Below, piece by piece: positions 22,778-32,304 of a DNA stretch of 48,908 bases (positions within the stretch are counted from its first letter, which is position 1; each line of letters opens with the position of its first letter). Made by a program: the position numbers and the translations under genes. Source of the stretch: a virus; IMG/VR virus record IMGVR_UViG_3300047327_000020, positions 1 to 48,908 of that record, one strand, 5' to 3'. The notes beneath the pieces were generated by a model that was not told the DNA's origin, did no database searches, and saw only the letters and a list, made by a program, of their open reading frames with translations.

Positions 22778-24355
22778 TCAGCCGGGCTGCACGACGGTGC
22801 TGCCGCCCTGCAGGGACACGATGAATATCTTGTTGATACCCTCGTAAGTGACGTTGACGTTCGCCTGGACGATGCCGATGGCCGTCTGGCTCTGCGGGTT
22901 GTTCGCCGCGTTGCACTGAACGGTGAACGGCAGCGCCGACTGGCCCTGCGAATTGGTGACCATCGCCAATAGCCCCTGCTGGAGCATCCCCTGGAAAAAA
23001 TTCGTCAGGGTCGCCGAGATGTTGTTGAATAGCGCCGGCGTGATCGGCTGGCCGACATAGCGCCCCATGCCCGCCGCCAGGGTGGCGGAGATGTAGTTGG
23101 TCATGCGCGTATAGCTGTCATCGTTCAGGCCCGCCTGCGCCGACGTGTTGAAGCCGCCCCGTACACCCCAATTCGCGCCGGCCGGGATCGGGTTGGTGAT
23201 CACATCGAAAGACGGCGCCGAGCCGCTGCCGAAGATAACCTGCAGGTCGGCCGGGGCGTAAGTCTGCGCCTGCGCCGAGCCAGGCTGGCCGCTCTGCTGC
23301 GAACCGATAACGCCGTACACCGGTTTGTTGCAGGACGATTGGTTCGGCGCGAGGTTCGAGAGCAGTCCGGCCGCGAAGGCCTGCGGGCTGACCAAGCGGG
23401 TGACCTGGTTGGTGGCGTCGGCCCAATAGAGCCAGTCGCCGAACATAACCTTTAGGCTGGTGTTGGAAGCGCCAGTGCCAACCAGCGCGGTCTGCTGCGT
23501 GGTCTCGGTGGCTGACGGCGTTCCCGTCGAGGCCGTCATGGCGGCGATCATGTAGATGCCATTTGCTTGGCCAAAGGAGGCCTGCGTGGTGAAGCTGGTG
23601 GTGTCGGTCAGATCGGCCAACATGCCGATTGAGCAGTTCAGGCCCTGCAGCGCGTACATGCCGGTCGCCGGTGCGGTGTTCGCGCCCACGAGCGTGGCGG
23701 TGATGACGGTCGTAACGCCATCGGTGCCGCCGGTGAGCGTCGTGGTGCCTACGGTCGGTGCCGAAGTACCAGCGCCTGCCACCGCCTTAACGATGGGCGA
23801 GGGGCCGACGAGCGCGGCTGGCACGCCGTTATTGATGGCCGCCGCCAGCGCCAGCCAGAAGGCGTTGCCGGTTCCAGAGATGTTCGGGAAGGTTTGCGCC
23901 TGGCCGGTTGCCGGCAGCGCGATCGTCACATTGTACGAGCTTGCGATCGGGGAGGCCGCAATCGTGACGGTGATCTGATTGCCGAGCGTGCCTGTGTAAA
24001 GCGCCGTGATGGTAATGCCGCTGGTGCCCAGCGATGCGGATGCCGGAACGTCCGAGCCGTCGGTGACGCGCACGCATCGGAAATTCTGGGCGCCCTGCTG
24101 CGTTGCGATGGCGACGGCGGTGCCTAGGTCATACGTGCGAGCTTTCACAGGGCCGAAATTCTGCGCGTATTGCGCCGGCGAGCCGATGACGACCGGTTTG
24201 TTGACCGGGCCCCAGGAGGCGGTGCCGACGATGCCGAGCACGTTCGTCGGCACGCCGTTGAGTGCGGCGATGGCGGGCGAGAGTACCTGCACATAAAGGT
24301 CGGGCACAACCAGCGCGGTCGTGTTCAGCGCGTTGCCATAGCTAATTTGGGCCAT
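22778..24355 (-). CDS. Tail sheath protein
   Basis: 525 residues. The N-terminal VVPDLYVQVLSPAIAALNGV and VLGIVGTASWGPVNKPVVIG, the middle insertion domain with repeated beta text, and the C-terminal NYISATLAAGMGRYVGQPIT and FFQGMLQQGLLAMVTNSQGQ are typical of contractile sheath subunits. It is the clearest evidence that the phage is a myovirus. Confidence 0.9.
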   Translation of the reverse strand: MAQISYGNALNTTALVVPDLYVQVLSPAIAALNGVPTNVLGIVGTASWGPVNKPVVIGSPAQYAQNFGPVKARTYDLGTAVAIATQQGAQNFRCVRVTDGSDVPASASLGTSGITITALYTGTLGNQITVTIAASPIASSYNVTIALPATGQAQTFPNISGTGNAFWLALAAAINNGVPAALVGPSPIVKAVAGAGTSAPTVGTTTLTGGTDGVTTVITATLVGANTAPATGMYALQGLNCSIGMLADLTDTTSFTTQASFGQANGIYMIAAMTASTGTPSATETTQQTALVGTGASNTSLKVMFGDWLYWADATNQVTRLVSPQAFAAGLLSNLAPNQSSCNKPVYGVIGSQQSGQPGSAQAQTYAPADLQVIFGSGSAPSFDVITNPIPAGANWGVRGGFNTSAQAGLNDDSYTRMTNYISATLAAGMGRYVGQPITPALFNNISATLTNFFQGMLQQGLLAMVTNSQGQSALPFTVQCNAANNPQSQTAIGIVQANVNVTYEGINKIFIVSLQGGSTVVQPG

Positions 24356-24377
24356 TTATCGAGCTTTCATGCGAGGT

Positions 24378-25223
24378 TCAGAGAAAGGCGGGATCAATGT
24401 CGTCGCCTACGGAAACAGCCGGCCCGGTCTGGGCTTGGCAAAGCACTTCGAAGAGCATCGCGCCGATGGCGGATGAGGTGTAGGCAATCGAAAATTCGTA
24501 GTCGCACAGCAAATCGCGCCTCCATTCGTCGGCGTGGTTTGGCAAGTCATCCGGCCCTGCTTCCTGTTGGTGCATCTGCGTCGCCACCGAGCCGTCAGGC
24601 ATTGCCAACCGAAAACCAAGATAAGTCACCGCAGCAGGTATCTGTGCAAAAATCGCGTCACGCAGGCCCGGCGTCGGTGTCCATACCGAAATTCGAAACA
24701 TCGCACGCTGCCGGCCGACATTTGTGGTCGTGCTGCCCGTCGCCACAATACGCGCTGCCGGCGTGCCGCCTGTGGCACGCAGGGTCACTACCGCGCCTGT
24801 TGCCGAAGCCGACGGGATCAGCCCCGCCAGAGCGGCGGCGATCGTGCCAAGCGTGTCGCCAGACTTTACGAGGTAGGGATACCAAATGCCCGCCGATTGA
24901 ATTGCAAGCGCCTGCCCGACAGATACCGCACCCGCCAGCGTGACCGTATTGCCCGAAATCGTTGCCGTGATCGTCGGTGCTCCGCACAAGATTTCGGCAT
25001 TCCAAAAATACCGCGTGGAGTCGCGCGACATGCCCTTGTCGGCATGAATCGAAACCAAGGCACTATTGTTCGCCACTGCCGAGGCGACTTGGGCCTCTGT
25101 CGGCCAACCTCGCATCAGCGTAACCGTCTCGACAACCGAAGATGGCTGCGCGGTGCCGTTCGGATAAAAAATCCCACTCAGCAGCGCCGCGAGGGCCTGC
25201 TCGACGTCCGCGCTGTCTGCCAC
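24378..25223 (-). CDS. Tail terminator / sheath-proximal neck protein candidate
   Basis: 281 residues. The start ADVEQALAALLSGIFYPNGT and VTLMRGWPTEAQVASAVANN fit neck proteins located just before the sheath. The middle holds a LysM-like stretch GIWYPYLVKSGDTLGTIAAA and a C-terminal domain RAMFRISVWTPTPGLRDAIF. It probably closes the tail or joins it to the neck. Confidence 0.6.
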   Translation of the reverse strand: MADSADVEQALAALLSGIFYPNGTAQPSSVVETVTLMRGWPTEAQVASAVANNSALVSIHADKGMSRDSTRYFWNAEILCGAPTITATISGNTVTLAGAVSVGQALAIQSAGIWYPYLVKSGDTLGTIAAALAGLIPSASATGAVVTLRATGGTPAARIVATGSTTTNVGRQRAMFRISVWTPTPGLRDAIFAQIPAAVTYLGFRLAMPDGSVATQMHQQEAGPDDLPNHADEWRRDLLCDYEFSIAYTSSAIGAMLFEVLCQAQTGPAVSVGDDIDPAFL

Positions 25224-25227
25224 CGCC

Positions 25228-25887
25228 TCAACCTTGCTTCCACATATCGACGGTCAGGCGCCAGCCGAGCGCGGTAAGCTCCGCCGCCGAGACGGCATAT
25301 TGATTGCCCAGATCGTCGGTCACGATGTCGTTGACAAAAAGCGTCACCGGAACGCTAACCGGCAGCAACACATTCATCGTGCCGAGCTTGGAATCGTTGG
25401 GCATCTGCATGGCATTGGCCGCGCCCTTCGAGCCCATGTTCATGATAGCCGCCGGCCAGCTGGTGATAACCGGCGTATCATCGGCCTGCACGTTGCCGCC
25501 ATATTGTGTTTGCAGCCCTGGCGAAACTTCCGATTGCATGCGGGAGATCGTAACGGTGCGGTTGGCCTGCACGAACATCCCAGGCGAGAAGCGCTCGATA
25601 TCGCAGACAAAAAACGTACCCAGCAACCCCACGAGGTAGTCACCCGGGTTGAGAACGGAGATATCGACCACGCCGTAGAAAAAAGGCTTGCCGTAGGTCT
25701 GCCCGCGGGCAAATTTTAGCGCCGGGTCGGCGCCAAACTGCGCCTGCAGGAAACCGAGCAAATTTGCCGGGGCGATCGGCGCGCCAGTGCCATACGCTCG
25801 ATATTGCTCGTAAGGATCACCAATCTGGCGCGCGGCGATCGCGCCGCCGTAGTTGATTTTCGCCTGGATGAACGCCCCGGTCGCCAT
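25228..25887 (-). CDS. Neck/tail connector protein, unknown
   Basis: 219 residues starting MATGAFIQAKINYGGAIAAR. The middle (KPFFYGVVDISVLNPGDYLV, GTFFVCDIERFSPGMFVQAN, VTISRM) looks beta-rich like proteins between capsid and sheath genes in alphaproteobacterial myophages. The ATG overlaps the previous stop (TAATG). The exact position in the virion is unknown. Confidence 0.55.
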   Translation of the reverse strand: MATGAFIQAKINYGGAIAARQIGDPYEQYRAYGTGAPIAPANLLGFLQAQFGADPALKFARGQTYGKPFFYGVVDISVLNPGDYLVGLLGTFFVCDIERFSPGMFVQANRTVTISRMQSEVSPGLQTQYGGNVQADDTPVITSWPAAIMNMGSKGAANAMQMPNDSKLGTMNVLLPVSVPVTLFVNDIVTDDLGNQYAVSAAELTALGWRLTVDMWKQG

Positions 25888-26294
25888 TACGAGCGCGCGA
25901 CCATGTTGCCACCGCCGATGGCCGGGCCAGGCGGTACGTTGAGCAGCTCGCACAGCCGGCGACGGTAATAATTGAACAGCGCGCGCCTTTCAGCAACCTC
26001 CGTTTTATTGTGCTTCCACACCGAGGCTGCGTCTGTGTCGAGATTCTGTACGGCTGCGGAAATGCCGGTGTCGAGGCCGGGCAGAAGCGTCAAAATCGTA
26101 ATAATGTTGGCCTGTTCGGAAAGCGTTACCAACAGCAGCTGCTCGTCGAGCGTTGCCATACCCGCCCCGCCCAGAATATAGCCGTAAGCAGCATACGAAC
26201 CGTACCCGCAATACATGCGGATAGCGGCTACCTGCGCGCCTGAAAAAAGGCCGATCCCGGTTATTGAGCCGGACGGACCGAGAATTTCGCTCAT
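25887..26294 (-). CDS. Head-tail adaptor candidate
   Basis: 135 residues. An N-terminal glycine-rich stretch (RMYCGYGSYAAYGYILGGAG) is followed by a helical bundle (EQLLLVTLSEQANIITILTL and SVWKHNKTEVAERRALFNYY). Its size and its position between capsid and neck genes fit a head completion or adaptor protein. No motif is conclusive. Confidence 0.5.
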   Translation of the reverse strand: MSEILGPSGSITGIGLFSGAQVAAIRMYCGYGSYAAYGYILGGAGMATLDEQLLLVTLSEQANIITILTLLPGLDTGISAAVQNLDTDAASVWKHNKTEVAERRALFNYYRRRLCELLNVPPGPAIGGGNMVARS

Positions 26295-26458
26295 TTGGCC
26301 GGTGTGGAAACTTTAAGCAAATCCAGCTCGGCCGACGGTTTTTTGTCGTCGGCCGAGTAAAGCTCGTCCTTCTTGGCATCGTAATCGCTTTTGTTGATGA
26401 GCACGCCGGCCGGATGTCCGGCGCGCTTCACCAGCACGGTTTTCGGGTGCTGAGCCAT
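26291..26458 (-). CDS. Small protein after the capsid gene
   Basis: 55 residues: MAQHPKTVLVKRAGHPAGVL then INKSDYDAKKDELYSADDKK and a short tail. It overlaps the next ATG by four bases and has GAAAGGCTTCGG upstream. Very short proteins of this kind with a VKRAGHPAGVLIN-like strand are common after capsid genes. Function unknown, possibly head decoration or joining. Confidence 0.6.
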   Translation of the reverse strand: MAQHPKTVLVKRAGHPAGVLINKSDYDAKKDELYSADDKKPSAELDLLKVSTPAK

Positions 26459-26498
26459 AACCGAAGCCTTTCAGGTTTTGGATAGAAGGTCGCGCGCT

Positions 26499-27698
26499 TT
26501 AGCCGGCGATGCGACACGCCAGGGCCGGCCGGATCGCCCCGACGCCCCAAAGCGCGCTGTAAGCGACGCGTGCCCGGTGATACTCGTCGCGGATTTCCAT
26601 GGTCATGGAGACGCCCGAGACGGGATCGGTCATCGTCATGCGCATGTCGGGATCTTTGCCCCCGATATGCGCGGTCTCCGGCCGCATAGCGAAACCAAAG
26701 GCCTGGCGGTGGAACGCCATGTTGACCGTATGGCTTGCCATCAGCGTGATCGCCACCGGCGAACCGCCGATCGCGACCTGCTTGGACGGAAAAATGTTCA
26801 GCACGCCGCTTGCGGACGCGCCCAGGGGTGCAGCCACCACGCCGCCCGCCTGCACTGCGTAGGTCTGGCTGTCGCCGGCAAACATCACGATGTCGCCCAC
26901 GTTCGGCGCAAAAGCAGCGCCAGCGGCAGTCGATACGGCGATGGCGAACAGCCCGGCGGCCTGCGTGGCGCCAGCAGTGACCGTGCCGGTCAGCGTGCCA
27001 GCGGTCTGAAAACCGGTCACGGCACCGCCGCCGACTGCGTTGCCGATCTGCTGATCCTCGTACCAATCGAAACCGAACTTGCGGCGGATCACGCCGTCGT
27101 CAACCGCATTGGTGTCGCCAGCCTGCAGGAACTGCCCGAAATTGGGCAGCGCGAGCGCGGCACCATAGGCGTTCGGCCCGAGCACGATGGCACGGTCGGT
27201 CACCGGCGCCAGATTCTTCGACAGGATCGTACGCGCCGCGATGGCTTCAATCGGCGTGCCCTCTGAGAAGGTGAACGGGGTCGTGCCCGCAGTGCCGACG
27301 AAGTTGCCGACATTGGTGTAAAGCCCGATGATTGAAGCGTTGATCGTTGCTGCCAGCGACTGCAGTGCCGAGGAAAGCTGGATCGGCACGATGCCGGCCA
27401 CAACCTGTGCATATTCCTTATTCGTCAAGGTGAACGCCGATTCCTCCCAATAATCCAGCGGGATCGTCGCGGTGGTCGGCGCGATATTCTGCGGGTCCGG
27501 CGCATACGCGGCCGGCACAATGGTGGTCGACGTCATATTGCTCGGCAGCGGAATCTGGATTACCTCGCCCTTCTGGCGAACTTCATCGCCAAAATCTGAA
27601 GTCACCAGTTTCGGCATGACGAGGTTGGAGCGCAGAGCGTCGAAGCCCTGCGCGAAAAGGGTCGGGATTACCGACGTCAGGGTGTTGTTCACGGCCAT
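26499..27698 (-). CDS. Major capsid protein (P22 gp5-like)
   Basis: 399 residues. The N-terminus (LTSVIPTLFAQGFDALRSNL, VMPKLVTSDFGDEVRQKGEV, IQIPLPS) and DYWEESAFTLTNKEYAQVVA fit the HK97-fold capsid proteins of the P22-coat type. It follows the scaffold gene. A terminator-like hairpin precedes it, possibly tuning its expression. Confidence 0.82.
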   Translation of the reverse strand: MAVNNTLTSVIPTLFAQGFDALRSNLVMPKLVTSDFGDEVRQKGEVIQIPLPSNMTSTTIVPAAYAPDPQNIAPTTATIPLDYWEESAFTLTNKEYAQVVAGIVPIQLSSALQSLAATINASIIGLYTNVGNFVGTAGTTPFTFSEGTPIEAIAARTILSKNLAPVTDRAIVLGPNAYGAALALPNFGQFLQAGDTNAVDDGVIRRKFGFDWYEDQQIGNAVGGGAVTGFQTAGTLTGTVTAGATQAAGLFAIAVSTAAGAAFAPNVGDIVMFAGDSQTYAVQAGGVVAAPLGASASGVLNIFPSKQVAIGGSPVAITLMASHTVNMAFHRQAFGFAMRPETAHIGGKDPDMRMTMTDPVSGVSMTMEIRDEYHRARVAYSALWGVGAIRPALACRIAG

Positions 27699-27751
27699 GT
27701 TATGTTCCTAAGTTGGCTGTTGAGAGGGTTGCGCGGGCTCGGCCAGCGTTA

Positions 27752-27790
27752 GAAAAAAACAGACCGCTATCGGTTCGACCGACAGCCGGT
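27752..27790 (-). terminator. Terminator-like hairpin between scaffold and capsid genes
   Basis: On the minus strand the stem CCGGCTGTCGGT (27778-27789) pairs with ACCGATAGCGG (27764-27774) and is followed by a run of seven T residues (27753-27759). It resembles a Rho-independent terminator inside the late operon. It may reduce readthrough or separate capsid expression, unless late transcription is antiterminated. Confidence 0.65.
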
Positions 27791-27791
27791 T

Positions 27792-28535
27792 TTAATCGAC
27801 GACTTGAACGCGCCCGCTGGCGATTTCTTTCACGTTCGCCAGGAATGCCTTGGTATCCGAGCGGCGAATTGTCTTGACACCTGCCCCGGCGGCGGCACTG
27901 CCGCCAGCGCCGCGCGCGCCGCCGCCCTGAGAGGGCTCAAACAGATGCGGTGCGCGCTCAACCAAGCTCGCCACCCACTCCTCGGTGCCCATCACATCGC
28001 CGCTCTTACCGAAAATCTGCTTGTCGCCATCCATTGGTACGGCCTTGCCGTCCACCAGCCGGAAAGTCTGACGGCCGCGGAGCAGCACGTCTTCGAGCGC
28101 TGATGGGCGCACGCCGGCCTTGGCCGCTGCATCGCGGATCGAACCGTCGATCAACAGGCTTTCCAGCTGCTGCTGCAGCGTTTTGTTCTGTATGTCGCTG
28201 GCTTTTAGCTTGTTCTCATAGTCTGTTCGCATTGTGCCGGTACGCTCCGCCACCAGCTCGTCGACCTTACCGGCCTCGATCAGCTGCTTGTCGCGCATCT
28301 TGTTGGCCTCGGCCGCCAGCTTCCGTGCGACGTCCGGGTCGATGCCCTCAAAACGCTTTGCAAGTTCCTCTTTTTCGCTGAACAACCGGCGATTGTTTTC
28401 GCGAAACTCGTCAAGCTTGTCTTTCGACACCAGACCTTCGACGGTCAGGTGATATTTTCCTTCTTTTTCGGCGTAAAAACCGCGCACGGCCTCGGGCACA
28501 GCATCGATGGAATCAACAACGGCCTTGAGTGTCAT
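27792..28535 (-). CDS. Capsid scaffolding protein
   Basis: 247 residues. The central stretch KLDEFRENNRRLFSEKEELA to about residue 135 is a long charged coiled coil. The ends are flexible, with a glycine-alanine-rich part near the C-terminus. Position between portal and capsid genes and the composition match phage scaffold proteins that guide capsid assembly and leave the head. Confidence 0.78.
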   Translation of the reverse strand: MTLKAVVDSIDAVPEAVRGFYAEKEGKYHLTVEGLVSKDKLDEFRENNRRLFSEKEELAKRFEGIDPDVARKLAAEANKMRDKQLIEAGKVDELVAERTGTMRTDYENKLKASDIQNKTLQQQLESLLIDGSIRDAAAKAGVRPSALEDVLLRGRQTFRLVDGKAVPMDGDKQIFGKSGDVMGTEEWVASLVERAPHLFEPSQGGGARGAGGSAAAGAGVKTIRRSDTKAFLANVKEIASGRVQVVD

Positions 28536-29926
28536 TTGTCCCTCGGGGTGTTTGCCGGCGGCTCAGCCACCGGCTGTTTGGCGGCGTCAACCAACACCTT
28601 GTTGGCAGCAGCCTTCGCGGCACTCAGCTTTGCAGCCTCGGTGCCGAGATCTGTGTCAGGCGGAAGCATGTTCGCCTGATCCAAATTGAACAGAAACGTC
28701 TCGATCGACATCGCGCCCGCTTGGTACGCCTGCACCATGCCGACCAGCGTCTGCGGATCTATTTTCTCGTCGATAAAGTCGCGGTTCAGGTGCAGCATAA
28801 TATCGCCGCTTTCGCGCACCCAATCGGCGGCATATTGCAGCGCTCCTTTCAGGCTCTCCTCAACCGAAGAAACAACGCCCATAAGCAGCGAATTTTCAGA
28901 ACTCGTCCGGATGCGCGCCGTTTCCGCCGCCTCCACCCCTTTTTTGCCGCCGGCAAACACTGCGGCACCCAGCACCGCCATTTGCTGTTCAGCGTCCTCG
29001 ATCCCTTTTTCCAGTGAGCCCAGCCCTGCGCCGGTGAATTCGGCATACCCGACCTTGCTGTTCACATCGCTCAGTTTGATTACCGCGCCGGCGCCAACCA
29101 CCACTTTATCGTCGTCGGCGGCGCCGGTAATGTAGAGCGTCGGCAGCGCCGTGAAATGCCGCCCATGCGCCAAATCCGCCGCCATCCGGTAATGATGGAT
29201 TGACACATTCACCAAACCCAACAGCGGAGGCTTTGAAATCGCGGCGCTCTGCCCCACCGGAGAGAGCCAAAACCACGGCAGCCGGTTCATCGGCTGGCCA
29301 AATGTCACCGGCACAATCGTCTCGACCACGCCAAAATCGCCGCTCGCTTTGCCCGCCTCGCGGCGCCACAGCCGCACAACATACGATCCGCCCTCAAGCA
29401 CCAACTCGCGGATCTGCGCGACGCTCGTCAGCGAATATTCATCATCCGCAGCTGGCTCGAAAAACTCCTCTAGCAGGACAATCCAATTATCCGACCAGTT
29501 CAAAATGCTCTCGGCGGCGTAAAACGTCAGATATGGCCGCTGCTTCGTGGCGTCGTACTCCACCAGCACGCCGCCACGCCCCAGCAGAATCGTTTCTCCG
29601 CACAGTTTCTTTTTGAACTCTGACAGCCCGACGCCGTCGGCCGTCAAATCCGCCAACAGGGCCGCCACCTTACCCGGCAACTGAACCTGATCGTCTTTGC
29701 GGGAAATCGCCCCCACAAACCCATCGACCGTCCGGCTGACAGACTCGTAATACGGGGCTCGGTTCTTGTAAGCCGCATATCCCGCAGCATCCTGTGTGGG
29801 GTCGACCTTCGGCAAATACGTTTCGCCGGCGGCTTTCACCGCATCCTCGCCCTCGTAAGCGTCCCGGCACCGCTTCCATCGAGGCATGTTGGCTCGATAA
29901 AGCGGATGGGGCGTCTCAATCGGCAA
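28532..29926 (-). CDS. Portal protein (DUF4055-like)
   Basis: 464 residues. Typical portal text is seen: RCRDAYEGEDAVKAAGETYL, YESVSRTVDGFVGAISRKDD, ETILLGRGGVLVEYDAT, and KGIEDAEQQMAVLGAAVFAG followed by ETARIRTSSENSLLMGVVSS. The family forms the dodecameric ring through which DNA is packaged. It lies between terminase and scaffold, as expected. Confidence 0.85.
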   Translation of the reverse strand: MPIETPHPLYRANMPRWKRCRDAYEGEDAVKAAGETYLPKVDPTQDAAGYAAYKNRAPYYESVSRTVDGFVGAISRKDDQVQLPGKVAALLADLTADGVGLSEFKKKLCGETILLGRGGVLVEYDATKQRPYLTFYAAESILNWSDNWIVLLEEFFEPAADDEYSLTSVAQIRELVLEGGSYVVRLWRREAGKASGDFGVVETIVPVTFGQPMNRLPWFWLSPVGQSAAISKPPLLGLVNVSIHHYRMAADLAHGRHFTALPTLYITGAADDDKVVVGAGAVIKLSDVNSKVGYAEFTGAGLGSLEKGIEDAEQQMAVLGAAVFAGGKKGVEAAETARIRTSSENSLLMGVVSSVEESLKGALQYAADWVRESGDIMLHLNRDFIDEKIDPQTLVGMVQAYQAGAMSIETFLFNLDQANMLPPDTDLGTEAAKLSAAKAAANKVLVDAAKQPVAEPPANTPRDK

Positions 29927-29929
29927 CTC

Positions 29930-31384
29930 TCAATACCCCAATCGTTGAATTCTCGCTCGCCCGGTCGTCGAGATTGCGCTGTACCCGTCCGCCGAGGCGT
30001 CCACCTGGTCGTCAAACTGCCCAGCCGGAAACGAACAGAGCTCATCCACATACGCCGCATTCCACGGGCCCTGGACCAGCGTCACATTTCCAACATTCCA
30101 CTGGCTCGCGAACGGCGCCGCCCGTGTCGACTTGTCCCCCGTCGGCCGGATTGCCTTAACCGTAAAACCCGACAACGCCCCGACCAAGTCCTGCACTTGT
30201 GCCACACCAGCTTGCCCCGGATCTTGCGGCAAAGTGACAACCACGTGTCGCCCATCGGCGCGCGCCGTGTCCCGGATGCGCTGCTTAACCTCAGCCGGCC
30301 CACCCCGAAACCGCACCACATCGGCAACCACAATCCGGCCTTCGACCATTCCCAGCAGTATGCCAGCAGTCCAATCGGGATTGCGCGCCGACGTCTTCGC
30401 CGTCGCCGCTAAATCCCAGGCCCTTACCCAACGTCCCGCCGCCGGTCGCGCCAGCAGTACGGGCGGCATCTTCGCCCGCTCGAACAGCGCACCTTCACCC
30501 GGTAAAGGATTGCCCTGATACAGCGCGTTCCAAACCCGCATCATGCCATTCTTCTGCAGGTCGGCTTTGGCCTCTCGTAAAATCTGCCCGTAATCGTATT
30601 CTGGGTCGTCGTCCCAAAGCATCGCGCCGGGCTCGCGCCCCAAAGGGTCGTCTTCCCCGGCTTCAGCCGGCAGGTGCACCAATTCCCAGCGCTCGCGGTC
30701 AGACGCCAACAGGCGCCCCGCCAAATCGTCTTGATGCCAGCGGGTCATCACCACAATCACCGCGCCACCGCGCTCCTCGGGCCGGGTCGCTGTCGCCTTC
30801 TTGCCAGCCTTCAAACGGCTGCTCACCGCCGAAAAGTACCATTTGAAAACGTCGTCGCGCTTCTTCTCGCTATCGACGTCAGTTTCGTTCTTCACCGGGT
30901 CGTCAATGATCATCAGATCAGCACGAAAACCCGTGATTGGCCCGTCAACACCAGCCGCAAGAACCTCGCCGCCATTGTCCGTGTTCCACCGCGCCACTGC
31001 ATGACTGTCAGCACGGATGCCCAGCCAATGCCCCTTATCCTGCACCCGCGCATTCATCTTGCCGTTATTCGATTCCGCCAAAGCAGCCGAATAACTCGCC
31101 AAAATCACCTTGCGGTTGCGCCGGCGCGCCATAAACCACGCCGGAAACAAAATCGAGCAATACCGCGTTTTTGCCGAGCCAGGCGGCATAATGACCATCA
31201 AACGGGCAATCTCTCCCCGCTCCAAAGCCATCAGTTTCTTGTTCAAAAGCCTATGATGCGTACCAGGACGCTCGCCATCCTCCTCCTGCGCAAGCTGACC
31301 CCATACCCCAAGGTCGCGAAGCGCCAACTGACGAAGTGCCAACGTCTCCTGCGCCTGCTCAGGACTGATCCCGCGTTCGCTCAA
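29930..31384 (-). CDS. Terminase large subunit
   Basis: 484 residues from TTG. Walker A MPPGSAKTRYCS at 66-77 and Walker B LMIIDDP at 157-163 mark the packaging ATPase. The C-terminal nuclease has WVRAWDLAATAK (first Asp), later the QDPGQAG segment, and a final FDDQVDASADGYSA. No ATG is available near the start. The same frame is open about ten codons further, with FWEFWV text, so the true start may be slightly upstream. It cuts and packages phage DNA together with the small subunit and portal. Confidence 0.92.
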   Translation of the reverse strand: MSERGISPEQAQETLALRQLALRDLGVWGQLAQEEDGERPGTHHRLLNKKLMALERGEIARLMVIMPPGSAKTRYCSILFPAWFMARRRNRKVILASYSAALAESNNGKMNARVQDKGHWLGIRADSHAVARWNTDNGGEVLAAGVDGPITGFRADLMIIDDPVKNETDVDSEKKRDDVFKWYFSAVSSRLKAGKKATATRPEERGGAVIVVMTRWHQDDLAGRLLASDRERWELVHLPAEAGEDDPLGREPGAMLWDDDPEYDYGQILREAKADLQKNGMMRVWNALYQGNPLPGEGALFERAKMPPVLLARPAAGRWVRAWDLAATAKTSARNPDWTAGILLGMVEGRIVVADVVRFRGGPAEVKQRIRDTARADGRHVVVTLPQDPGQAGVAQVQDLVGALSGFTVKAIRPTGDKSTRAAPFASQWNVGNVTLVQGPWNAAYVDELCSFPAGQFDDQVDASADGYSAISTTGRARIQRLGY

Positions 31385-31731
31385 AACCCAAAATTCCCAA
31401 AATGATATTTTCTGTCAGAGAGGCTGGCGGGGCGTGCCCGCCCGTCTAAAAAAAGACCCTATGCCACCCCCTTAATCTCAGCGTGCATTAACTGCGAAGC
31501 ACAACCATCGCCATAAACTGACGCAAGGCCGCACCACAGGGGTTATTTGTGGGATAGATTGCAGAAACGTGCGTCGCAATACGTTTTCGGTGAGGATTTC
31601 CAATGCCTTTTGGTGCCCATGCGGCGGAACGTCCATCCGCCTCACGGGTCGAAGTCACTCTACGAAATCGTGGCAAACGCTTCACCACCACCTTACCAAG
31701 GTGTTTGTCATCACGCCAAAACTGGCAGATT
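31385..31731. other. Unexplained spacer between the two terminase genes
   Basis: Terminase genes normally abut, but about 350 bases separate them here. The only minus-strand frame is a basic 67-codon one (31488-31691) with poor codon bias and no convincing ribosome site. A GGGGCGTGCCCGCCC hairpin and an A-run lie at 31429-31459. The spacer could hold a packaging site, a small RNA, or a decayed insertion. I cannot decide. Confidence 0.4.
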
Positions 31732-32304
31732 TCAGCCGTTTTCTGGGTTATCTAGCCTTTCGTGCACGGATATTGCACGGATATCGCCGATTTCGCCCTC
31801 AAAACCGTCGCTCTCTGGCTCGACGTCTATGACGATTCCCCGTCTCGAAGCGATCTGTGCCAGCTGGTCGTTTGTCATGGCTTCCAGGCGCACGCTGCCT
31901 TGGTGATCGACAGAAACTCGGTCGCCATAGACCTTAGGTAAGATCTTGGAAACAAACCATTTACGCGCATCAATTCGAGACTTGCGCTGTTGCTCCCAGG
32001 CGGCGGCACGACCCGCATCCAGCTCAGACGGGCATTCCTCATCGGCGATATCGATCACTGACGACGCCAAAACGTGAGCACCTTCCTCGCGTGCGCGCGC
32101 AAACTTGGAAGCAAAACCGTCTATATCAGTCCTTTCCCACTGCTGAATGGTAAATCTCGATGGCATGCCCTCTTTGGTACATACCGACGAAATTGAGTTA
32201 CCCAGTGCGATATCACTGAGAAAATCAGCCGCGAGTTCCCTGGAATAGATTGGGGGACGACCTGTTGGCCTTCCCGTACAGCGATTTGCTGGTCTAGGAG
32301 CCAT
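31732..32304 (-). CDS. Terminase small subunit
   Basis: 190 residues. The N-terminal helix-turn-helix part (GRPPIYSRELAADFLSDIAL, NSISSVCTKEGMPSRFTIQQ, WERTDIDGFASKFARAREEG) and the following helix DARKWFVSKILPKVYGDRVS match Sf6 gp1-type terminase small subunits that recognise the packaging start. It is the first gene of the late operon. Confidence 0.88.
   Translation of the reverse strand: MAPRPANRCTGRPTGRPPIYSRELAADFLSDIALGNSISSVCTKEGMPSRFTIQQWERTDIDGFASKFARAREEGAHVLASSVIDIADEECPSELDAGRAAAWEQQRKSRIDARKWFVSKILPKVYGDRVSVDHQGSVRLEAMTNDQLAQIASRRGIVIDVEPESDGFEGEIGDIRAISVHERLDNPENG

Noticed and set aside
31547-31906. 119-codon plus-strand frame between terminase genes
   Set aside because: Overlaps the small terminase gene in antisense. 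Text is irregular and serine/proline-rich.
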